Of a stretch of DNA of 64,000 nt, positions 45,886-56,008 are shown one piece after another. This DNA is from Chitinophagaceae bacterium. GTDB taxonomy: Bacteria > Bacteroidota > Bacteroidia > Chitinophagales > Chitinophagaceae. How positions within the stretch are numbered: position 1 is the stretch's first letter; each line of letters begins with the position of its first letter. Location: positions 1 to 64,000 of the forward strand of contig JACMLY010000097.1 in assembly GCA_014379345.1 (NCBI GenBank), written 5' to 3'. Below the pieces are notes generated by a model, which worked only from the letters and a program-made list of their open reading frames with translations, ran no database searches and was not told the origin of the DNA. The translations under genes were made by a program, and so were the position numbers.

Positions 45886-46240
45886 ACAAAAGGTTTCTCT
45901 AAGCTACTAAATCAGTGCAATAGTGCTGACTTTAAATTAATCCCCGACAGACCGCACTGTATGTGACCGGCAAAAGCGATGTACAAAATCTGTAATACCA
46001 CTATAAGTTTTAAGAGATTTAACCTGGTTACACTGAGCAGTGAACAGTTCTGGGGTTAGGGAGAACGCATAAAATTTTCACCTGTTCAAAATCATTTCGG
46101 ATTGCTGGTTTCAGGGGATTATTTTTTTAAAATGAGAAACACATACTACCTTACTATCATCATGACAATAAATTCTATTGCCAGGCCTTTCCATGACAGG
46201 TTATAGCTCATTCGATATTCATTAACCAAAACTTAATTTT
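45886..46240. other. Intergenic region, no feature seen
   Basis: 355 nt with no convincing frame, repeat copy or RNA. AT-rich near 46110-46140. Must hold the divergent promoters of the DUF3606 and SnoaL-like genes. Confidence 0.35.
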
Positions 46241-46789
46241 ATGACAAAGATTCTTTATGTAATTTTTTGCGGGTTGCTTTTCTTTTTTATCTCCTGTAAC
46301 GATGCTGCAACGGTTGAAGCTGAAAGTAAAGATCCCCGGGCTCAAAAAAACCTTGAGGCCAGTCATACTGTCAATAAAGCTTTTGAAACAGGCGACGTAA
46401 CCGGACTTGATAGCGTGATCGCAGACGATTTCGTCGACCATACAGACAGAGGAGATATCAAAGGCCGGGATAGCCTCAAAGCGATGGTTACTATGGTGCA
46501 TCGCACCAACAAAGACATGAAAATGGATATACTGAAAGAACTGGCCGATGACGAATATGTTTTTTCATGGATGCGTTTTACCGGTACTTCAGACGGTAGT
46601 ATGATGCCGGCAGGGCCGTATGACATGAGAGCCATTCAGGTAGCCAAATTCAACAATGGCAAAATCACTGAACATTGGGAATTTATGGAGCCGCGTGAAA
46701 TGATGAAAATGATGAGCCAGATGGAAGGTGCCGGCAAAAGCAAGGATGGTGGCAACAAATCCGATTCCGCTAAGAAAGCGGGCAACTGA
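46241..46789 (+). CDS. SnoaL-like (NTF2-fold) lipoprotein
   Basis: 182 residues. Lipobox FFISC puts the acylated Cys at about 19. The body is a SnoaL/ester-cyclase-like NTF2 fold: VNKAFETGDVTGLDSVIADDFVDH, KGRDSLKAMVTMVH, and VAKFNNGKITEHWEF. A Met- and Lys-rich tail (MMKMMSQMEGAGKSKDGGNK) follows. Catalytic activity is uncertain, since SnoaL folds are often binding proteins. A strong intrinsic terminator follows the stop by 13 nt, so it is a single-gene unit. Confidence 0.78.
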   Translation: MTKILYVIFCGLLFFFISCNDAATVEAESKDPRAQKNLEASHTVNKAFETGDVTGLDSVIADDFVDHTDRGDIKGRDSLKAMVTMVHRTNKDMKMDILKELADDEYVFSWMRFTGTSDGSMMPAGPYDMRAIQVAKFNNGKITEHWEFMEPREMMKMMSQMEGAGKSKDGGNKSDSAKKAGN

Positions 46790-46801
46790 TCTGAAATTAT
46801 C

Positions 46802-46827
46802 AAAGCCGGTTTTGCCGGCTTTTTTTA
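46802..46827 (+). terminator. Intrinsic terminator of SnoaL-like gene
   Basis: AAAGCCGG-TTTTG-CCGGCTTTTTTT forms a stable G+C-rich stem with a run of seven T at its end, directly behind the SnoaL-like stop codon. Classical rho-independent terminator, the clearest one in the window. Confidence 0.85.
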
Positions 46828-47016
46828 GTTAGATGATGTAGGGCTGTTTGAGGTACACCACCTATCTCCATAACATTATAAATCCACTTTAAAAAACTAC
46901 GTTCACACCAATAACCGGGAAGATGAATGGAGCATTTCATGGTTTTCGTTCAACGCAGGGAAAAGGCAGAATTGAGTAACTTACCGGCATGTTACCTTAG
47001 CAGTCAACCTTTTTTT

Positions 47017-48435
47017 ATGAAAGAGATTTTTCTGATTGCATCGATGTTTGCCAATTTTACAGAGCTATTTGCGCAGCTAACGAAAACACATAATATAGAT
47101 AGCTTACAACAAATTTTGTTGAGTTCCGGGGAAGATACAAACCGAATTTGGGCACTTAACAATCTCGGGAGAAATATTCAAGACTCAGATACAACCATCA
47201 TTTTAGCCGGTCAGGCCATCGCATTATCTCAAAAACTCGGATTTAAAAAAGGCGAAGCGGAAGCGTACAACAATATCGGTTATTGGTTTACCCAAAAAGG
47301 CGATTATCCCAAGGCACTCGAGAACTATCTGAAGGCGATAAAATTATCGGAAGATGTTCATTATGAAACAGGGCTCAAGCGAAGCTTTAATAATATCGCA
47401 GGTGTTTATTGTTTTCTGAAAGATTACAATACATCCATCAGGTACGCAAGCAAATCGAGGTTGCTTTCCATTCAGTTAAATGATCCAGGCACCCAGGCAT
47501 TGTCAGCCTCCTGGCTAAGCAAGTGTTATCTGGAATTGCGGCATACGGATTCAGCTTTGAAATATGCGCAGGAAAGTTACGAGGCCGCTTTCAGGTTACA
47601 GGAATTTCTACCGCTCTATCAGGCTACAGCGCGTTTGGGTGAAATCAACCAGGCCGCAGGCAATCGTCAATTGGCTTTGGAATATTCACGTTTGTCTCTT
47701 CAATTCAGTAAAAAAGATGGCAGAAGTTTTCGCATTTCGGGAGCACATCAGCAACTTGCCACCGTGTTTAAAACAATAGCTGAAAAAGATTCCTGTTTAT
47801 GGCATGCCAGGCAGGCTTTTTCTATTTCTCAAACGGAGAATTTGTCGGCCTCGTTGTTAAGTTCAAGTTTGTTATTGTCGGAACAGTATGAAGGAATAGA
47901 TATAGCGGAAAGTTTACGCTACCACAAGATTGCGCTGGCTGCACAAGACAGTTTATTCAGCCAGGAAAAAAACAGGCAGATAGAAGCGCTGAACTTTGCC
48001 GAAACTTTGCGCCAGCGTGAAATTGAAGCCTTAAAACTTCAGGCCGAAGATGAAAGAAAAAATAATCTTCAATATGCAGCCATTGCGCTTGGACTGGTTT
48101 TGTTTGTAATTCTTTTTTTGCTTTTTAGTTATTCCGTTGCAGCCAATCAGAATCTGATAAAATTCCTGACCATACTTGCGCTGCTGATCGTATTTGAGTT
48201 TATCAACCTGCTTTTACACCCGTTTCTCGGGAATCTTACGCACCATTCACCATTACTGATGCTGACGATCATGGTTTGCATTGCTGCATTGTTAATACCT
48301 GTTCATCACAGCCTGGAAAAATGGGTTACATTTAAACTGATAGAAAAAAATAAACGGATCAGGTTATCTGCGGCGAAGAAAATGATAGCAACAATGGAGA
48401 CAGACCAGAACAAAATTACAAAAGGTCCAGCATAG
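47017..48435 (+). CDS. TPR-repeat membrane protein resembling a sensor without kinase
   Basis: 473 residues from ATG 47017 (MKEIFLIASM), which gives a signal peptide cut near LFAQ; an ATG 90 nt upstream lacks this feature. Residues 20-310 are tetratricopeptide repeats (AEAYNNIGYWFTQKGDYPKAL, SFNNIAGVYCFLKDYNTSI, TARLGEINQAAGNRQLAL). A coiled segment (RQREIEALKLQAEDERKN) follows, then three membrane helices. This is the layout of Bacteroidota TPR sensor kinases, but after the helices the protein ends with a short charged tail instead of a kinase or HTH domain. It may act with a separate partner. Confidence 0.75.
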   Translation: MKEIFLIASMFANFTELFAQLTKTHNIDSLQQILLSSGEDTNRIWALNNLGRNIQDSDTTIILAGQAIALSQKLGFKKGEAEAYNNIGYWFTQKGDYPKALENYLKAIKLSEDVHYETGLKRSFNNIAGVYCFLKDYNTSIRYASKSRLLSIQLNDPGTQALSASWLSKCYLELRHTDSALKYAQESYEAAFRLQEFLPLYQATARLGEINQAAGNRQLALEYSRLSLQFSKKDGRSFRISGAHQQLATVFKTIAEKDSCLWHARQAFSISQTENLSASLLSSSLLLSEQYEGIDIAESLRYHKIALAAQDSLFSQEKNRQIEALNFAETLRQREIEALKLQAEDERKNNLQYAAIALGLVLFVILFLLFSYSVAANQNLIKFLTILALLIVFEFINLLLHPFLGNLTHHSPLLMLTIMVCIAALLIPVHHSLEKWVTFKLIEKNKRIRLSAAKKMIATMETDQNKITKGPA

Positions 48436-48769
48436 AATTAACCGCAAGGGTGTGCAATACTGTCCTGCTTATTTAAAGGCTTCGTAGATTTAGAATCTCA
48501 ATCCATTTTCTCAAAACAAACCTATTTTTATGATCAACGATGTACGCTATTATTTTAGCATGCATGACTTTTGAGTCGGGAGTTGTCGATGGCTTTATAT
48601 TGGCAGTATGATATCCAAATCACAACGGAGTCAGGATCGAAGATTTATGTATAACATCTTTGCAAAGCACCTTCCATTTATAGAAGGGTAAAAATTTACC
48701 GGCGAAAATGACAAATACCGGCGATAGCCGATATTTGAAATCATGAAAACACTTTTGGAAAATAGAATT
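48436..48769. other. Convergent intergenic region with hairpin
   Basis: 334 nt between convergent genes. AAATACCGGC and GCCGATATTT (48713-48736) form a 10-bp stem with one mismatch and a 4-nt loop, a candidate bidirectional terminator for the TPR and T9SS genes. Nothing else recognised. Confidence 0.45.
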
Positions 48770-50956
48770 TTAATTCGCTCCGATCATTATTTTTTTGCTG
48801 ACAGTTTTACCATCAATGGTTGCCTTTAGAATGTAAATCCCGCGTGGAAATGCCTGGAGCTTATCGATGATAAACGAACTATTCCCATTGTTCAATTGCA
48901 CCTGCTCTTCTTTTACCTGCACACCCGTTGAGTTAAATAATCGAAGCGTTATGCGTTGAGTGTGAAGCGCGCTTACATTAACGGTAACATATTCTCGTGC
49001 AGGTTGCGGATAGAGCGTTAATCCTTTTGACGCAGTCGTTATGTTCACAAATAAAATGTTACTAAACTTATAAGATCCATCCAGGTTGACCAGTTTCAGC
49101 CTGTAAAAATTATTAGTGGCTGCAACAGGGGAATGTGTGAATTGGTAACGTGATTGCGATGAAGCGAAGGATGTGCGTCCAATATTTGAAAAAGACAAGC
49201 CGTCATTGCTGTATTCGATTTCAAAATGAGAGAATTCGATGGCATGGGTCACTTTCCAGTCTAATGCCACGGCCGTATTGTTTAGTAACGCCGTAAATGA
49301 ATTTAATTTTACCGGCAGTGTTCCGCAGGGTGAAGCAGCGTTATTGGCATTCTTCAATACCGGGGCAAAGCCTAAGGTGAGTAATTGTCCTGCACTTCCT
49401 GCTGTAGCACCATATACATTATCGATCGGCCCGGATGTGGAACCTGTTCTTGTTAAACCGGTTGCACCGCCTGTGATAGTGGTTGACGCGAAACTTCCGT
49501 TGCTAACAATAAAACCTCCGCCACCTCCGCCGCCGGGGCCATGATCAAAATAAGTTTCCATATTACCCCCTTTGCCACCACTTGCTGATGCAGTAACTGC
49601 AGACAGGCCAACGGTCACATTTGTGCGGGTCACTGCAACGATGGTTCCGCCTGCGCCTCCACCTCCGGCAGCATCTGTATTGCCACCGGCTCCTGTGACG
49701 CCAATCGCATCGGCTCCATTCGCATTCAAGGTTCCACTGCCGGCATAGGAATTTGCTCTTAATAAAATAATTCCACCTCCGGCACCGCCGCTGCTCATAT
49801 ATTGAGTAACGCCTGTACTATTATTGGCAGATCCCGCCCCGGCACCGCCGCCCATGATGAATCGCAGAATTGATCTTTCTGTAAAAGCGGTTCCTCCATA
49901 TCCACCTGTGGGATATGTATTAACATTGCCCGAACCTCCATGCCAGCCACTTCCACCCTGACCGCCCGCACCTGCATTTGCACCTCCGCCACCTCCCGTG
50001 TTGTATTGGTTCTGGGTGGAAGCGCCAACCGGCGCACCATCTGTTGCACCGCCTCCGGCATTGGCTGGAGCACCTCTACCCATTGCGCCATCAATATATC
50101 CTTCTGCCGCATTTGTTGTGATGGTTGTATTTCCGGTGGTTAGAAGATATACGGAGGTTCCGGCGATGCCTTCACCTTTTGCGCCACCTGTTAGATTTGC
50201 AGCAGTTGTAACAGGAGAGTTCCACCGGTAATCTGTATTGGTAAGTGCACCTGTTCCATTCGTATTTCCCGCGGTTGCGCCGGTTAGCTGAATGCCTCCG
50301 CCACCTCTGAAACCAAGCCCGCTTAAATTTATGGTGCCATCGATTGTTAGCACATTTGCTGCGTCCAATACTACTACGCCACCCGTATTTCCATCCCATG
50401 CAGGAGCAATGACGGAGCCAGCCGCGGATATGGTAAGATCATAATATCTCGGAACCCGTATCACCTGAAAAGTTTGTTTGGCACCGGATGGAAAAGTTCT
50501 TGTATAATAATTGTTAGCAAGCGAGAAAGAAAGATTTACGGTGGCACCGGATACAGAAGCCACCGTATTATATTCGTAGTTCCCTGCAAAGAGATTGGAG
50601 CTGAGGTATCCGCTGGCAGTTCCACCCGCTACGCCATTGCCATAAGCATCTCCATTGCCGGAATTGATATCAGCTCCCTGCATCTGCATGATCAGAACAA
50701 GATCCCCCGTTGCGAGAACTGTTCCACTTCCTCTTCCATCAATGGTTCCAACCGTTACTGATAAAGCGTTAACGATAGGATTACCTTGCCCGGGATAGTA
50801 ACTATTGGGAATTTGTGCGGCAGTGCTGATAGTATTTAATCCACTTATTGGATCGAGTCCACATTGCGCAATTAACAAAACAGGCACTATCAACGCGGCA
50901 ATGGTGCCGTACACAGCTTTTGCTAGCATGATTTTCTTAGGTTTTGATTTTAACAA
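48770..50956 (-). CDS. Glycine-rich T9SS-sorted surface protein
   Basis: 728 residues. After a signal peptide (LIVPVLLIAQC) comes a region of strand-turn units (VIAPAWDGNTGGVVVLDA, LTIDGTINLSGLG) and then 300 residues very rich in Gly, Ala, Asn and Thr (GGGGGANAGAGGQGGSG), which read as a beta-helix or adhesin stalk. From about 555 an Ig-like domain follows (SFTALLNNTAVALDWKV, FEIEYSNDGLSF), and the end is a type A T9SS sorting domain (LTLYPQPAREYVTV, ... GIYILKATIDGKTVSKKI). It is exported by T9SS to the cell surface or medium, probably as an adhesin or matrix protein. No T9SS machinery gene is in the window. Confidence 0.88.
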   Translation of the reverse strand: MLKSKPKKIMLAKAVYGTIAALIVPVLLIAQCGLDPISGLNTISTAAQIPNSYYPGQGNPIVNALSVTVGTIDGRGSGTVLATGDLVLIMQMQGADINSGNGDAYGNGVAGGTASGYLSSNLFAGNYEYNTVASVSGATVNLSFSLANNYYTRTFPSGAKQTFQVIRVPRYYDLTISAAGSVIAPAWDGNTGGVVVLDAANVLTIDGTINLSGLGFRGGGGIQLTGATAGNTNGTGALTNTDYRWNSPVTTAANLTGGAKGEGIAGTSVYLLTTGNTTITTNAAEGYIDGAMGRGAPANAGGGATDGAPVGASTQNQYNTGGGGGANAGAGGQGGSGWHGGSGNVNTYPTGGYGGTAFTERSILRFIMGGGAGAGSANNSTGVTQYMSSGGAGGGIILLRANSYAGSGTLNANGADAIGVTGAGGNTDAAGGGGAGGTIVAVTRTNVTVGLSAVTASASGGKGGNMETYFDHGPGGGGGGGFIVSNGSFASTTITGGATGLTRTGSTSGPIDNVYGATAGSAGQLLTLGFAPVLKNANNAASPCGTLPVKLNSFTALLNNTAVALDWKVTHAIEFSHFEIEYSNDGLSFSNIGRTSFASSQSRYQFTHSPVAATNNFYRLKLVNLDGSYKFSNILFVNITTASKGLTLYPQPAREYVTVNVSALHTQRITLRLFNSTGVQVKEEQVQLNNGNSSFIIDKLQAFPRGIYILKATIDGKTVSKKIMIGAN

Positions 50957-51207
50957 TATGTACTAAGGTATCAATATTACCTAATAAGGCGACCACCTAA
51001 AAATCATATTCTCCTAATAAGTTTTATAAATGCTGCAGTTCTTCTTCTTTTTCCGGATTGAGAAATGAAGATTCGCTCCACGATCGATGGTCGGAGTGCC
51101 AGCCTTACGGTTCATCGAATCTTTGTTTGTACAATGTGAAAACTGCGTGGTAGGCTATTCCTGCATACGGTGGGTCCAGTGAATGGAATATCGGGTTAAA
51201 ACAAGAT

Positions 51208-51552
51208 TTATTTAAGTGGTTTCTGTAGCAATTTTTTGCCTGCCCGGCTACGCCAGGCTTCAGTGAGGATCAATAATAAATCTGATTTTTTTACTTTGAC
51301 AAGATTAACAAGTACAAAAGGATAGTTTTTATAATGATCGGTAATAAAGAAAACATTTTCATCGCGCACTGTCCATTCATCCCGGTCTGGCGTGTACACC
51401 ACCAGCGTTTCGCTGTCTTCTTTCATCCGGACAAGTAGTTTTTTACTCACATAAAAAGCTGCTGTGCCAAAACAAATCCCTTCCGATACGCCAGGTAATC
51501 CGATCATGATCTCGCGTATAATGGAAAGATAACCGGCATTCATTTTTTTCAT
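51208..51552 (-). CDS. MmcQ/YjbR family protein
   Basis: 114 residues. IREIMIGLPGVSEGICFGTAAFYVSKKLLVRM and YPFVLVNLVKVKKSDLLLILTEAWRSRAGKKL fit the MmcQ/YjbR fold, a small DNA-binding-like double-wing protein. Function in Bacteroidota is unknown. The C-terminal helix W-R-x-x-A is typical. A stop precedes the frame closely, and the ATG at 51552 lies in the usual position. Confidence 0.8.
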   Translation of the reverse strand: MKKMNAGYLSIIREIMIGLPGVSEGICFGTAAFYVSKKLLVRMKEDSETLVVYTPDRDEWTVRDENVFFITDHYKNYPFVLVNLVKVKKSDLLLILTEAWRSRAGKKLLQKPLK

Positions 51553-51653
51553 TGTTGAGTTCGATTTCAGCAGATTAAGTTTCTTGTTACCGTACTCGCG
51601 TAAGAATTAATACCATGAACATGCAATTACATTGTTGCAATCAACTTACTTGA

Positions 51654-54194
51654 TTATATCCCCAGATAGCTCTTCAGATAAGGCGCAGTTTTACTTTCCT
51701 TTGCAGCGGCGATCTTCTCCGGCGGTCCCGATGCAACGATATGCCCACCTTCTTCACCTGCACCCGGTCCAATATCGATCACCCAATCGCTGGCAGCTAC
51801 CACCTGCATATCGTGCTCTACAACGATGATGGTATTTCCTGCTTCTACCAATCCATCCAGTTGAACAACCAGCTTTTCAACATCTGCAGGATGCAAGCCG
51901 GTAGTAGGTTCATCTAATACATAGATCGTGTCACCTTTTTGAGCCCTTTGCAATTCTGTTGCGAGCTTGATCCGCTGTGCCTCCCCGCCCGACAGCTCGG
52001 TGGCAGATTGGCCCAGCCGCAGATAGCCAAGTCCTACTTCACTTACCACACTGAGCGACCTGTAAATATGCGGGTCTTCGGCAAAAAATTCTCTTGCAGA
52101 TTCAACAGTCATATTTAATACCTCTGCAATATTTTTATCGCGGTATTTTATTTCCAGCGTTTTTTTGTTATAGCGTGTTCCATTACACGTGGGGCATGGG
52201 GCATACACACTCGGCAAAAATAGTAGTTCGACCATTACAAATCCTTCCCCTTCGCAATGTTCACACCGGCCTTTTACTACATTGAATGAAAATCTTCCTG
52301 CATCATAATGGCGTGCCTTTGCTGCCTTTGTGGAAGCAAAAAGTTTTCTAACGTAGTCGAACAGGCCAGTATAGGTGGCCAGGTTGGAGCGTGGTGTGCG
52401 TCCAATTGGTTTTTGGTCAACCCGAACCAATCGCCTGATGCCTTCCATTCCCCCAGTGATCCGTCCGCCTAATGTAACGACGGTTGTATCTAAATCGTCA
52501 GTTTCATCTTCTTCAATATCATGACCCAGTTCTTCTGCTACCAGTTCAACCAGCACCTGGCTAACGAGTGATGATTTACCGGAGCCTGAAATACCAGTTA
52601 CAGATGTAAATACACCTAAAGGAAAATCAACATCAAGGTTTTCAAGGTTATTTCTTGTAACAGCTCTTAGTTTGAGCCATCCTTTTGTTGGTCTTGGTGT
52701 TCTCTTTTTTATTTCCCCATTGCCAAAGAGATAATTTCTTGTTTTTGATCCCTCGATGTTTTTAAGTCCAGCGGGAGGACCACTGTACAATATCTCACCG
52801 CCTTTCTCTCCGGCCGCCGGCCCTACGTCTACTATCCAATCTGCTTTTTTGATGACATCGAGGTCGTGCTCCACCACAAATAAAGAATTGCCGGATGCTT
52901 TCAGCCTGTCCAATGCGGTAAGTAATGCTTCGGTATCTGCAGGATGAAGACCCGATGAGGGTTCGTCGAGTACATATACCACACCGAATAAATTCGAATG
53001 CACCTGTGTGGCCAAACGGAGGCGCTGCAATTCACCGGGAGATAAGGTGGGAGTGCTTCGATCGAGCGAAAGATAACTAAGACCCAGATCGAGCAATACA
53101 TGTAATCTCGATACAAGATCTTCTGCAATACGATGCCTCACGATTGCCTTCTCAGGATGATCTGCCTTTATTTTATCATTTGTTTTCGCAGAAATATACG
53201 GCTTCAGAATACTTGCAAGTCGTTTAAGAGGTATACCTGAAATCTCCGCAATATCATAACCGGAAAATTTTACACTAAGCGATTCAGGGCGGAGGCGTTT
53301 ACCGTGGCATATGGGACATTCCGTACCCAGCATGTATTGCATCACCCGCTTTTTCATCAATGCACTTTGGGTATTTGCAAAAGTTTGCAATACATATCGC
53401 CTTACACCGGTGAATGTTCCCTGGTAACTGGGCTCCTCCTTTCGCTTCAATGCACTTTTCACTTCATCTCGATCATAGCCAGCGTATACAGGTACAGTTG
53501 GCTGCTCGTCGGTGAATAGGATCCAGTCCCGGTCTTTTTTGGGAAGCTCACGCCAGGGCCGATCAACATTATAACCCAATGTGGTGAGTATGTCCCGAAG
53601 ATTTTGTCCCTGCCAGGCTGAGGGCCATGCAGCAATAGCACGTTCACGAATGGTGAGTGAATCATCAGGCACCATCGATTTTTCTGTTACTTCATATATC
53701 CGGCCAAGGCCATGACAATTGGGACAGGCGCCTTCAGGTGTATTTGTCGAAAAGGACTCAGCATACAACAGTGGTTGTTTGGGTGGATAGTCACCGGCAC
53801 GTGAGTACAGCATCCTCAACAGGTTGGATAGGGTCGTCACGCTTCCTACAGAAGAGCGTGTTGTTGGTGATCCCCTTTGTTGTTGTAAGGCTACTGCTGG
53901 CGGAAGACCAACTATTTCATCAACTTCCGGAACGGCCATCTGGTGAAAAAGCCGGCGGGCATAAGGAGATACGGATTCAAGGTAACGTCGCTGTGCTTCT
54001 GCATAAAGGGTTCCGAAAGCAAGTGAGGATTTTCCCGACCCGGATACGCCTGTGAAAACAACAAGTGCATCGCGGGGAATTTTAAGTTCTATATTTTTGA
54101 GATTGTGTTCCCTTGCTCCGCGAACATATACAAATCCGTTCAATTTCGTTTCATCGGCTTTAAGCGAATAATCCGGCATATCATTAGCTGACAC
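51654..54194 (-). CDS. UvrA-like ATPase, UvrA2 type
   Basis: 846 residues. Two ABC ATPase units: [20 protein letters not shown] with first signature [12 protein letters not shown], and [11 protein letters not shown] with second [15 protein letters not shown], each with the usual D-E-P Walker B ([22 protein letters not shown]). Four CxxC zinc motifs remain (CPNCHG, CPICHG, CEHCEG, CPTCNG). It is about 100 residues shorter than UvrA1 (about 940), and the region between Walker A and the first zinc site, where UvrB binds, is reduced, so it fits the UvrA2/drug-resistance branch. It may protect against DNA-binding compounds rather than start normal excision repair. Confidence 0.87.
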   Translation of the reverse strand: MSANDMPDYSLKADETKLNGFVYVRGAREHNLKNIELKIPRDALVVFTGVSGSGKSSLAFGTLYAEAQRRYLESVSPYARRLFHQMAVPEVDEIVGLPPAVALQQQRGSPTTRSSVGSVTTLSNLLRMLYSRAGDYPPKQPLLYAESFSTNTPEGACPNCHGLGRIYEVTEKSMVPDDSLTIRERAIAAWPSAWQGQNLRDILTTLGYNVDRPWRELPKKDRDWILFTDEQPTVPVYAGYDRDEVKSALKRKEEPSYQGTFTGVRRYVLQTFANTQSALMKKRVMQYMLGTECPICHGKRLRPESLSVKFSGYDIAEISGIPLKRLASILKPYISAKTNDKIKADHPEKAIVRHRIAEDLVSRLHVLLDLGLSYLSLDRSTPTLSPGELQRLRLATQVHSNLFGVVYVLDEPSSGLHPADTEALLTALDRLKASGNSLFVVEHDLDVIKKADWIVDVGPAAGEKGGEILYSGPPAGLKNIEGSKTRNYLFGNGEIKKRTPRPTKGWLKLRAVTRNNLENLDVDFPLGVFTSVTGISGSGKSSLVSQVLVELVAEELGHDIEEDETDDLDTTVVTLGGRITGGMEGIRRLVRVDQKPIGRTPRSNLATYTGLFDYVRKLFASTKAAKARHYDAGRFSFNVVKGRCEHCEGEGFVMVELLFLPSVYAPCPTCNGTRYNKKTLEIKYRDKNIAEVLNMTVESAREFFAEDPHIYRSLSVVSEVGLGYLRLGQSATELSGGEAQRIKLATELQRAQKGDTIYVLDEPTTGLHPADVEKLVVQLDGLVEAGNTIIVVEHDMQVVAASDWVIDIGPGAGEEGGHIVASGPPEKIAAAKESKTAPYLKSYLGI

Positions 54195-54227
54195 AAAAAT
54201 TAAGCCATGAGAATCAGTGCCGGGTTA

Positions 54228-54319
54228 GCCACGAATTCCACTAATTAGCACTAATTAAAAATCAACATTTGAAAAATTTAAAACATGATATTAATTCGTG
54301 CTAATTCGTGCAACGTGGC
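54228..54319. repeat. Hairpin repeat, family D copy 2
   Basis: GCCACGAATTCCACTAATTAG (54228-) pairs with TAATTCGTGCTAATTCGTG and GTGGC (to 54319). The arms have the same CACGAATT wording as 22310-22371 but are separated by a longer AT-rich loop (about 30 nt). It lies upstream of the UvrA2 gene start. Confidence 0.7.
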
Positions 54320-54559
54320 AAAAAAAGCATTACATGGATCTATAACAGAAAAATCGAATCCAGGTTGGGTAGAAAATTTTGCTATGACAACATTATACCT
54401 CGGATGTATATACAAGTATCAGTACAAGCTTTCACCGGATGAAATCAATTGAATCCGTTAACGAGCAGAAGAAAAGCTGAAGGTTCCAGGAATGGAAAGG
54501 ATTTTATGTAATCAGTAAGGCATCAGGAACAAAATAATTTTAATCAGATATCATTTATT

Positions 54560-54622
54560 GTTTGTGTCTTAGTGTCCTTAGTGGCTAAAAAATTGCCACA
54601 AAGGCACTAAGGACACAAAGGG
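54560..54622. repeat. Hairpin repeat, family C copy 2
   Basis: TTTGTGTCTTAGTGTCCTTAG (about 54561) pairs with TAAGGACACAAAG at the far side (to 54620), about 24 of 28 positions. Units of 8 nt as in the copy at 21051-21106. The 54195-54743 gap otherwise holds only repeat D copy 2 and AT-rich sequence. Confidence 0.7.
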
Positions 54623-54743
54623 CGAAACGGAAGCCACTAAGGAATTGTTATTTGCAGTTAAAGTTTTAAATGTTATTGTTTCCGGAAATAGATTATTTTT
54701 TCTTTTCCAAAAGCCTCTTTTATTTTATTTTAACCATCGTTGT

Positions 54744-55523
54744 ATGTATAAATTATTCCTTTCATTATGCTTGTTGTCCTGTGCGTCGATAAATGCCCAG
54801 CCGCGAGTGTACACAACAGCAAATGCACATTCTCATAATGACTATGAAAAACCAGTTCCTTTTCATGATGCCTATAAACATCAATTCGGTAGTATAGAAG
54901 CGGATATATTTTTATTGAATGGATCAGATGAATTGTACGTAGCGCATTATAAATCTGACCTGGATAAGAAAAGGCGAACGCTGGATTCGCTGTATCTTTT
55001 GCCACTGGTGAATTGTATCCGTAAGAACAATGGCTTTGTATATGCAGATACTTCCAGGAAACTTCAATTGATGATCGACATAAAAACCGAAGCTGTTCCA
55101 ACGCTTACCAGGTTGATTACCCAACTGCGGAAATACCCTGAGTTGATCAATTCACCCACTTTGCAGGTAGTAATATCGGGTAACCGTCCAATCGCTGATA
55201 GTTTTTACTTGTACCCTCCATTCATTCAGTTTGATGGTATACTTGGGACTGCATACAGCAAAATTGCTTTGTCCCGTATTGCTATGCTTAGCGCGCCATT
55301 TGCCCAATTCAGTAGATGGAATGGGATAGAAACCATTCCAGAAAAGCAGAGAATTGAATTGGCTAAATTCATTGTCCAGGCTCACGAAGTGAACAAGCCT
55401 GTTCGCCTTTGGGGAGCGCCTGATACCATAGATGGCTGGAAAGAATTCATGCGACTGCAGGTAGATTACATTAATACCGATCACATTAGGGAACTAAGCG
55501 AGTTTCTCAAACATTTACATTGA
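54744..55523 (+). CDS. Secreted GDPD/PI-PLC-like phosphodiesterase
   Basis: 259 residues from ATG 54744 (MYKLFLSLCLLSCASINAQ, a signal peptide with cut near INAQ); 33 upstream codons are ignored. The fold marks are ANAHSHNDYEKP (first His pair), FGSIEADIFLLNGSDELYVAHY (Glu/Asp metal site and second His), LMIDIKTE, and a final RLWGAPDTIDGWKEF with YINTDHI. This is the set of the phosphatidylinositol-PLC/glycerophosphodiesterase superfamily. It lies before the ArsR gene but separated by 100 nt and a strong operator, so not in one operon. Lipid or teichoate-like phosphodiester substrate unknown. Confidence 0.8.
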   Translation: MYKLFLSLCLLSCASINAQPRVYTTANAHSHNDYEKPVPFHDAYKHQFGSIEADIFLLNGSDELYVAHYKSDLDKKRRTLDSLYLLPLVNCIRKNNGFVYADTSRKLQLMIDIKTEAVPTLTRLITQLRKYPELINSPTLQVVISGNRPIADSFYLYPPFIQFDGILGTAYSKIALSRIAMLSAPFAQFSRWNGIETIPEKQRIELAKFIVQAHEVNKPVRLWGAPDTIDGWKEFMRLQVDYINTDHIRELSEFLKHLH

Positions 55524-55570
55524 TCCCCCATTTCATTGACCCGTAAGTCTTAAAAAAAAGTTATCATTTT

Positions 55571-55598
55571 TTATTTATTGAAAAACTTCGATAAATAA
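55571..55598. promoter_or_regulatory. Predicted ArsR operator 1 (autoregulatory)
   Basis: A 28-bp palindrome: half-site TTATTTATTGAA, 4-nt spacer, then its near reverse complement ending ATAAATAA. It lies just upstream of a TAGGTTTG -7 box (55603-55610), so a bound repressor would block arsR transcription. The same half-site recurs downstream of arsR at 55915. Confidence 0.6.
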
Positions 55599-55602
55599 TA
55601 AA

Positions 55603-55610
55603 TAGGTTTG
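55603..55610 (+). promoter_or_regulatory. -7 box of the arsR promoter
   Basis: TAGGTTTG is a perfect match to the Bacteroidota TAnnTTTG box, 18 nt before the arsR ATG (55629). An ATTG 22 nt upstream could serve as the weak -33 element. Confidence 0.5.
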
Positions 55611-55628
55611 TGATGTAAATTTTATTTC

Positions 55629-55904
55629 ATGGATGCAAAGAGAGCGGAGAAGATTTCCAAAGCGTTAGCCGATCCCAACCGGCTCACGATATTAAAGGAA
55701 ATTAAGAAGAGTAAGGATTGCCTGTATTGTGTTGATCTGAATAACACAATTAATCTGGCGCAGCCATCGATAGCCCATCACCTGAAACTGTTGATAGATT
55801 GCGAACTGGTTACTTCCGATAAGGAAGGCCGGCATGTGAGGTATTACATGAACAGCAAATTACTTGATGACTATATCGGTTTCCTGCAAGAATTAAAAGT
55901 GTAA
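55629..55904 (+). CDS. ArsR family transcriptional regulator
   Basis: 91 residues: AEKISKALADPNRLTILKEI is helix 1-2, DCLYCVDLNNTINLAQPSIAHHLKLL is the HTH, and LVTSDKEGRHVRYYMN is the wing. Cys residues at DCLYC could bind metal or react with thiols, as in some ArsR/SmtB sensors. It is flanked on both sides by a matching palindrome, which suggests control of itself and of the downstream unit (small ORF plus DinB gene). The inducing signal is unknown. Confidence 0.92.
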   Translation: MDAKRAEKISKALADPNRLTILKEIKKSKDCLYCVDLNNTINLAQPSIAHHLKLLIDCELVTSDKEGRHVRYYMNSKLLDDYIGFLQELKV

Positions 55905-55914
55905 ATTTTTTTAC

Positions 55915-55942
55915 TTATTTATCGAAATATTTGAATAAATCT
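55915..55942. promoter_or_regulatory. Predicted ArsR operator 2
   Basis: TTATTTATCGAA, 4 nt, then TTGAATAAAT: the left half is identical to operator 1 except for T/C, the right half keeps 9 of 12 positions. It begins 11 nt after the arsR stop and lies upstream of the 26-residue ORF and the DinB gene. Two such sites in 345 nt are unlikely to be chance. Confidence 0.55.
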
Positions 55943-56008
55943 AATAATTATTATCCTGTGTTGAATTTGGCCTTTAATCATATTCATCAATTGCATCAAT
56001 CAAATCTT

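Noticed and set aside
49239..50231. Long plus-strand frames inside the T9SS gene
   Set aside because: They are shadows of Gly-rich codons (GGN/NCC) and consist of Pro/Ala/Thr runs; the minus frame has signal and sorting domains.
50957..51207. Minus-strand reading with DPPY and a tail NPEKEEELQHL
   Set aside because: Interrupted by a stop, no start, and no methyltransferase motif beyond DPPY; could be a remnant but not supported.
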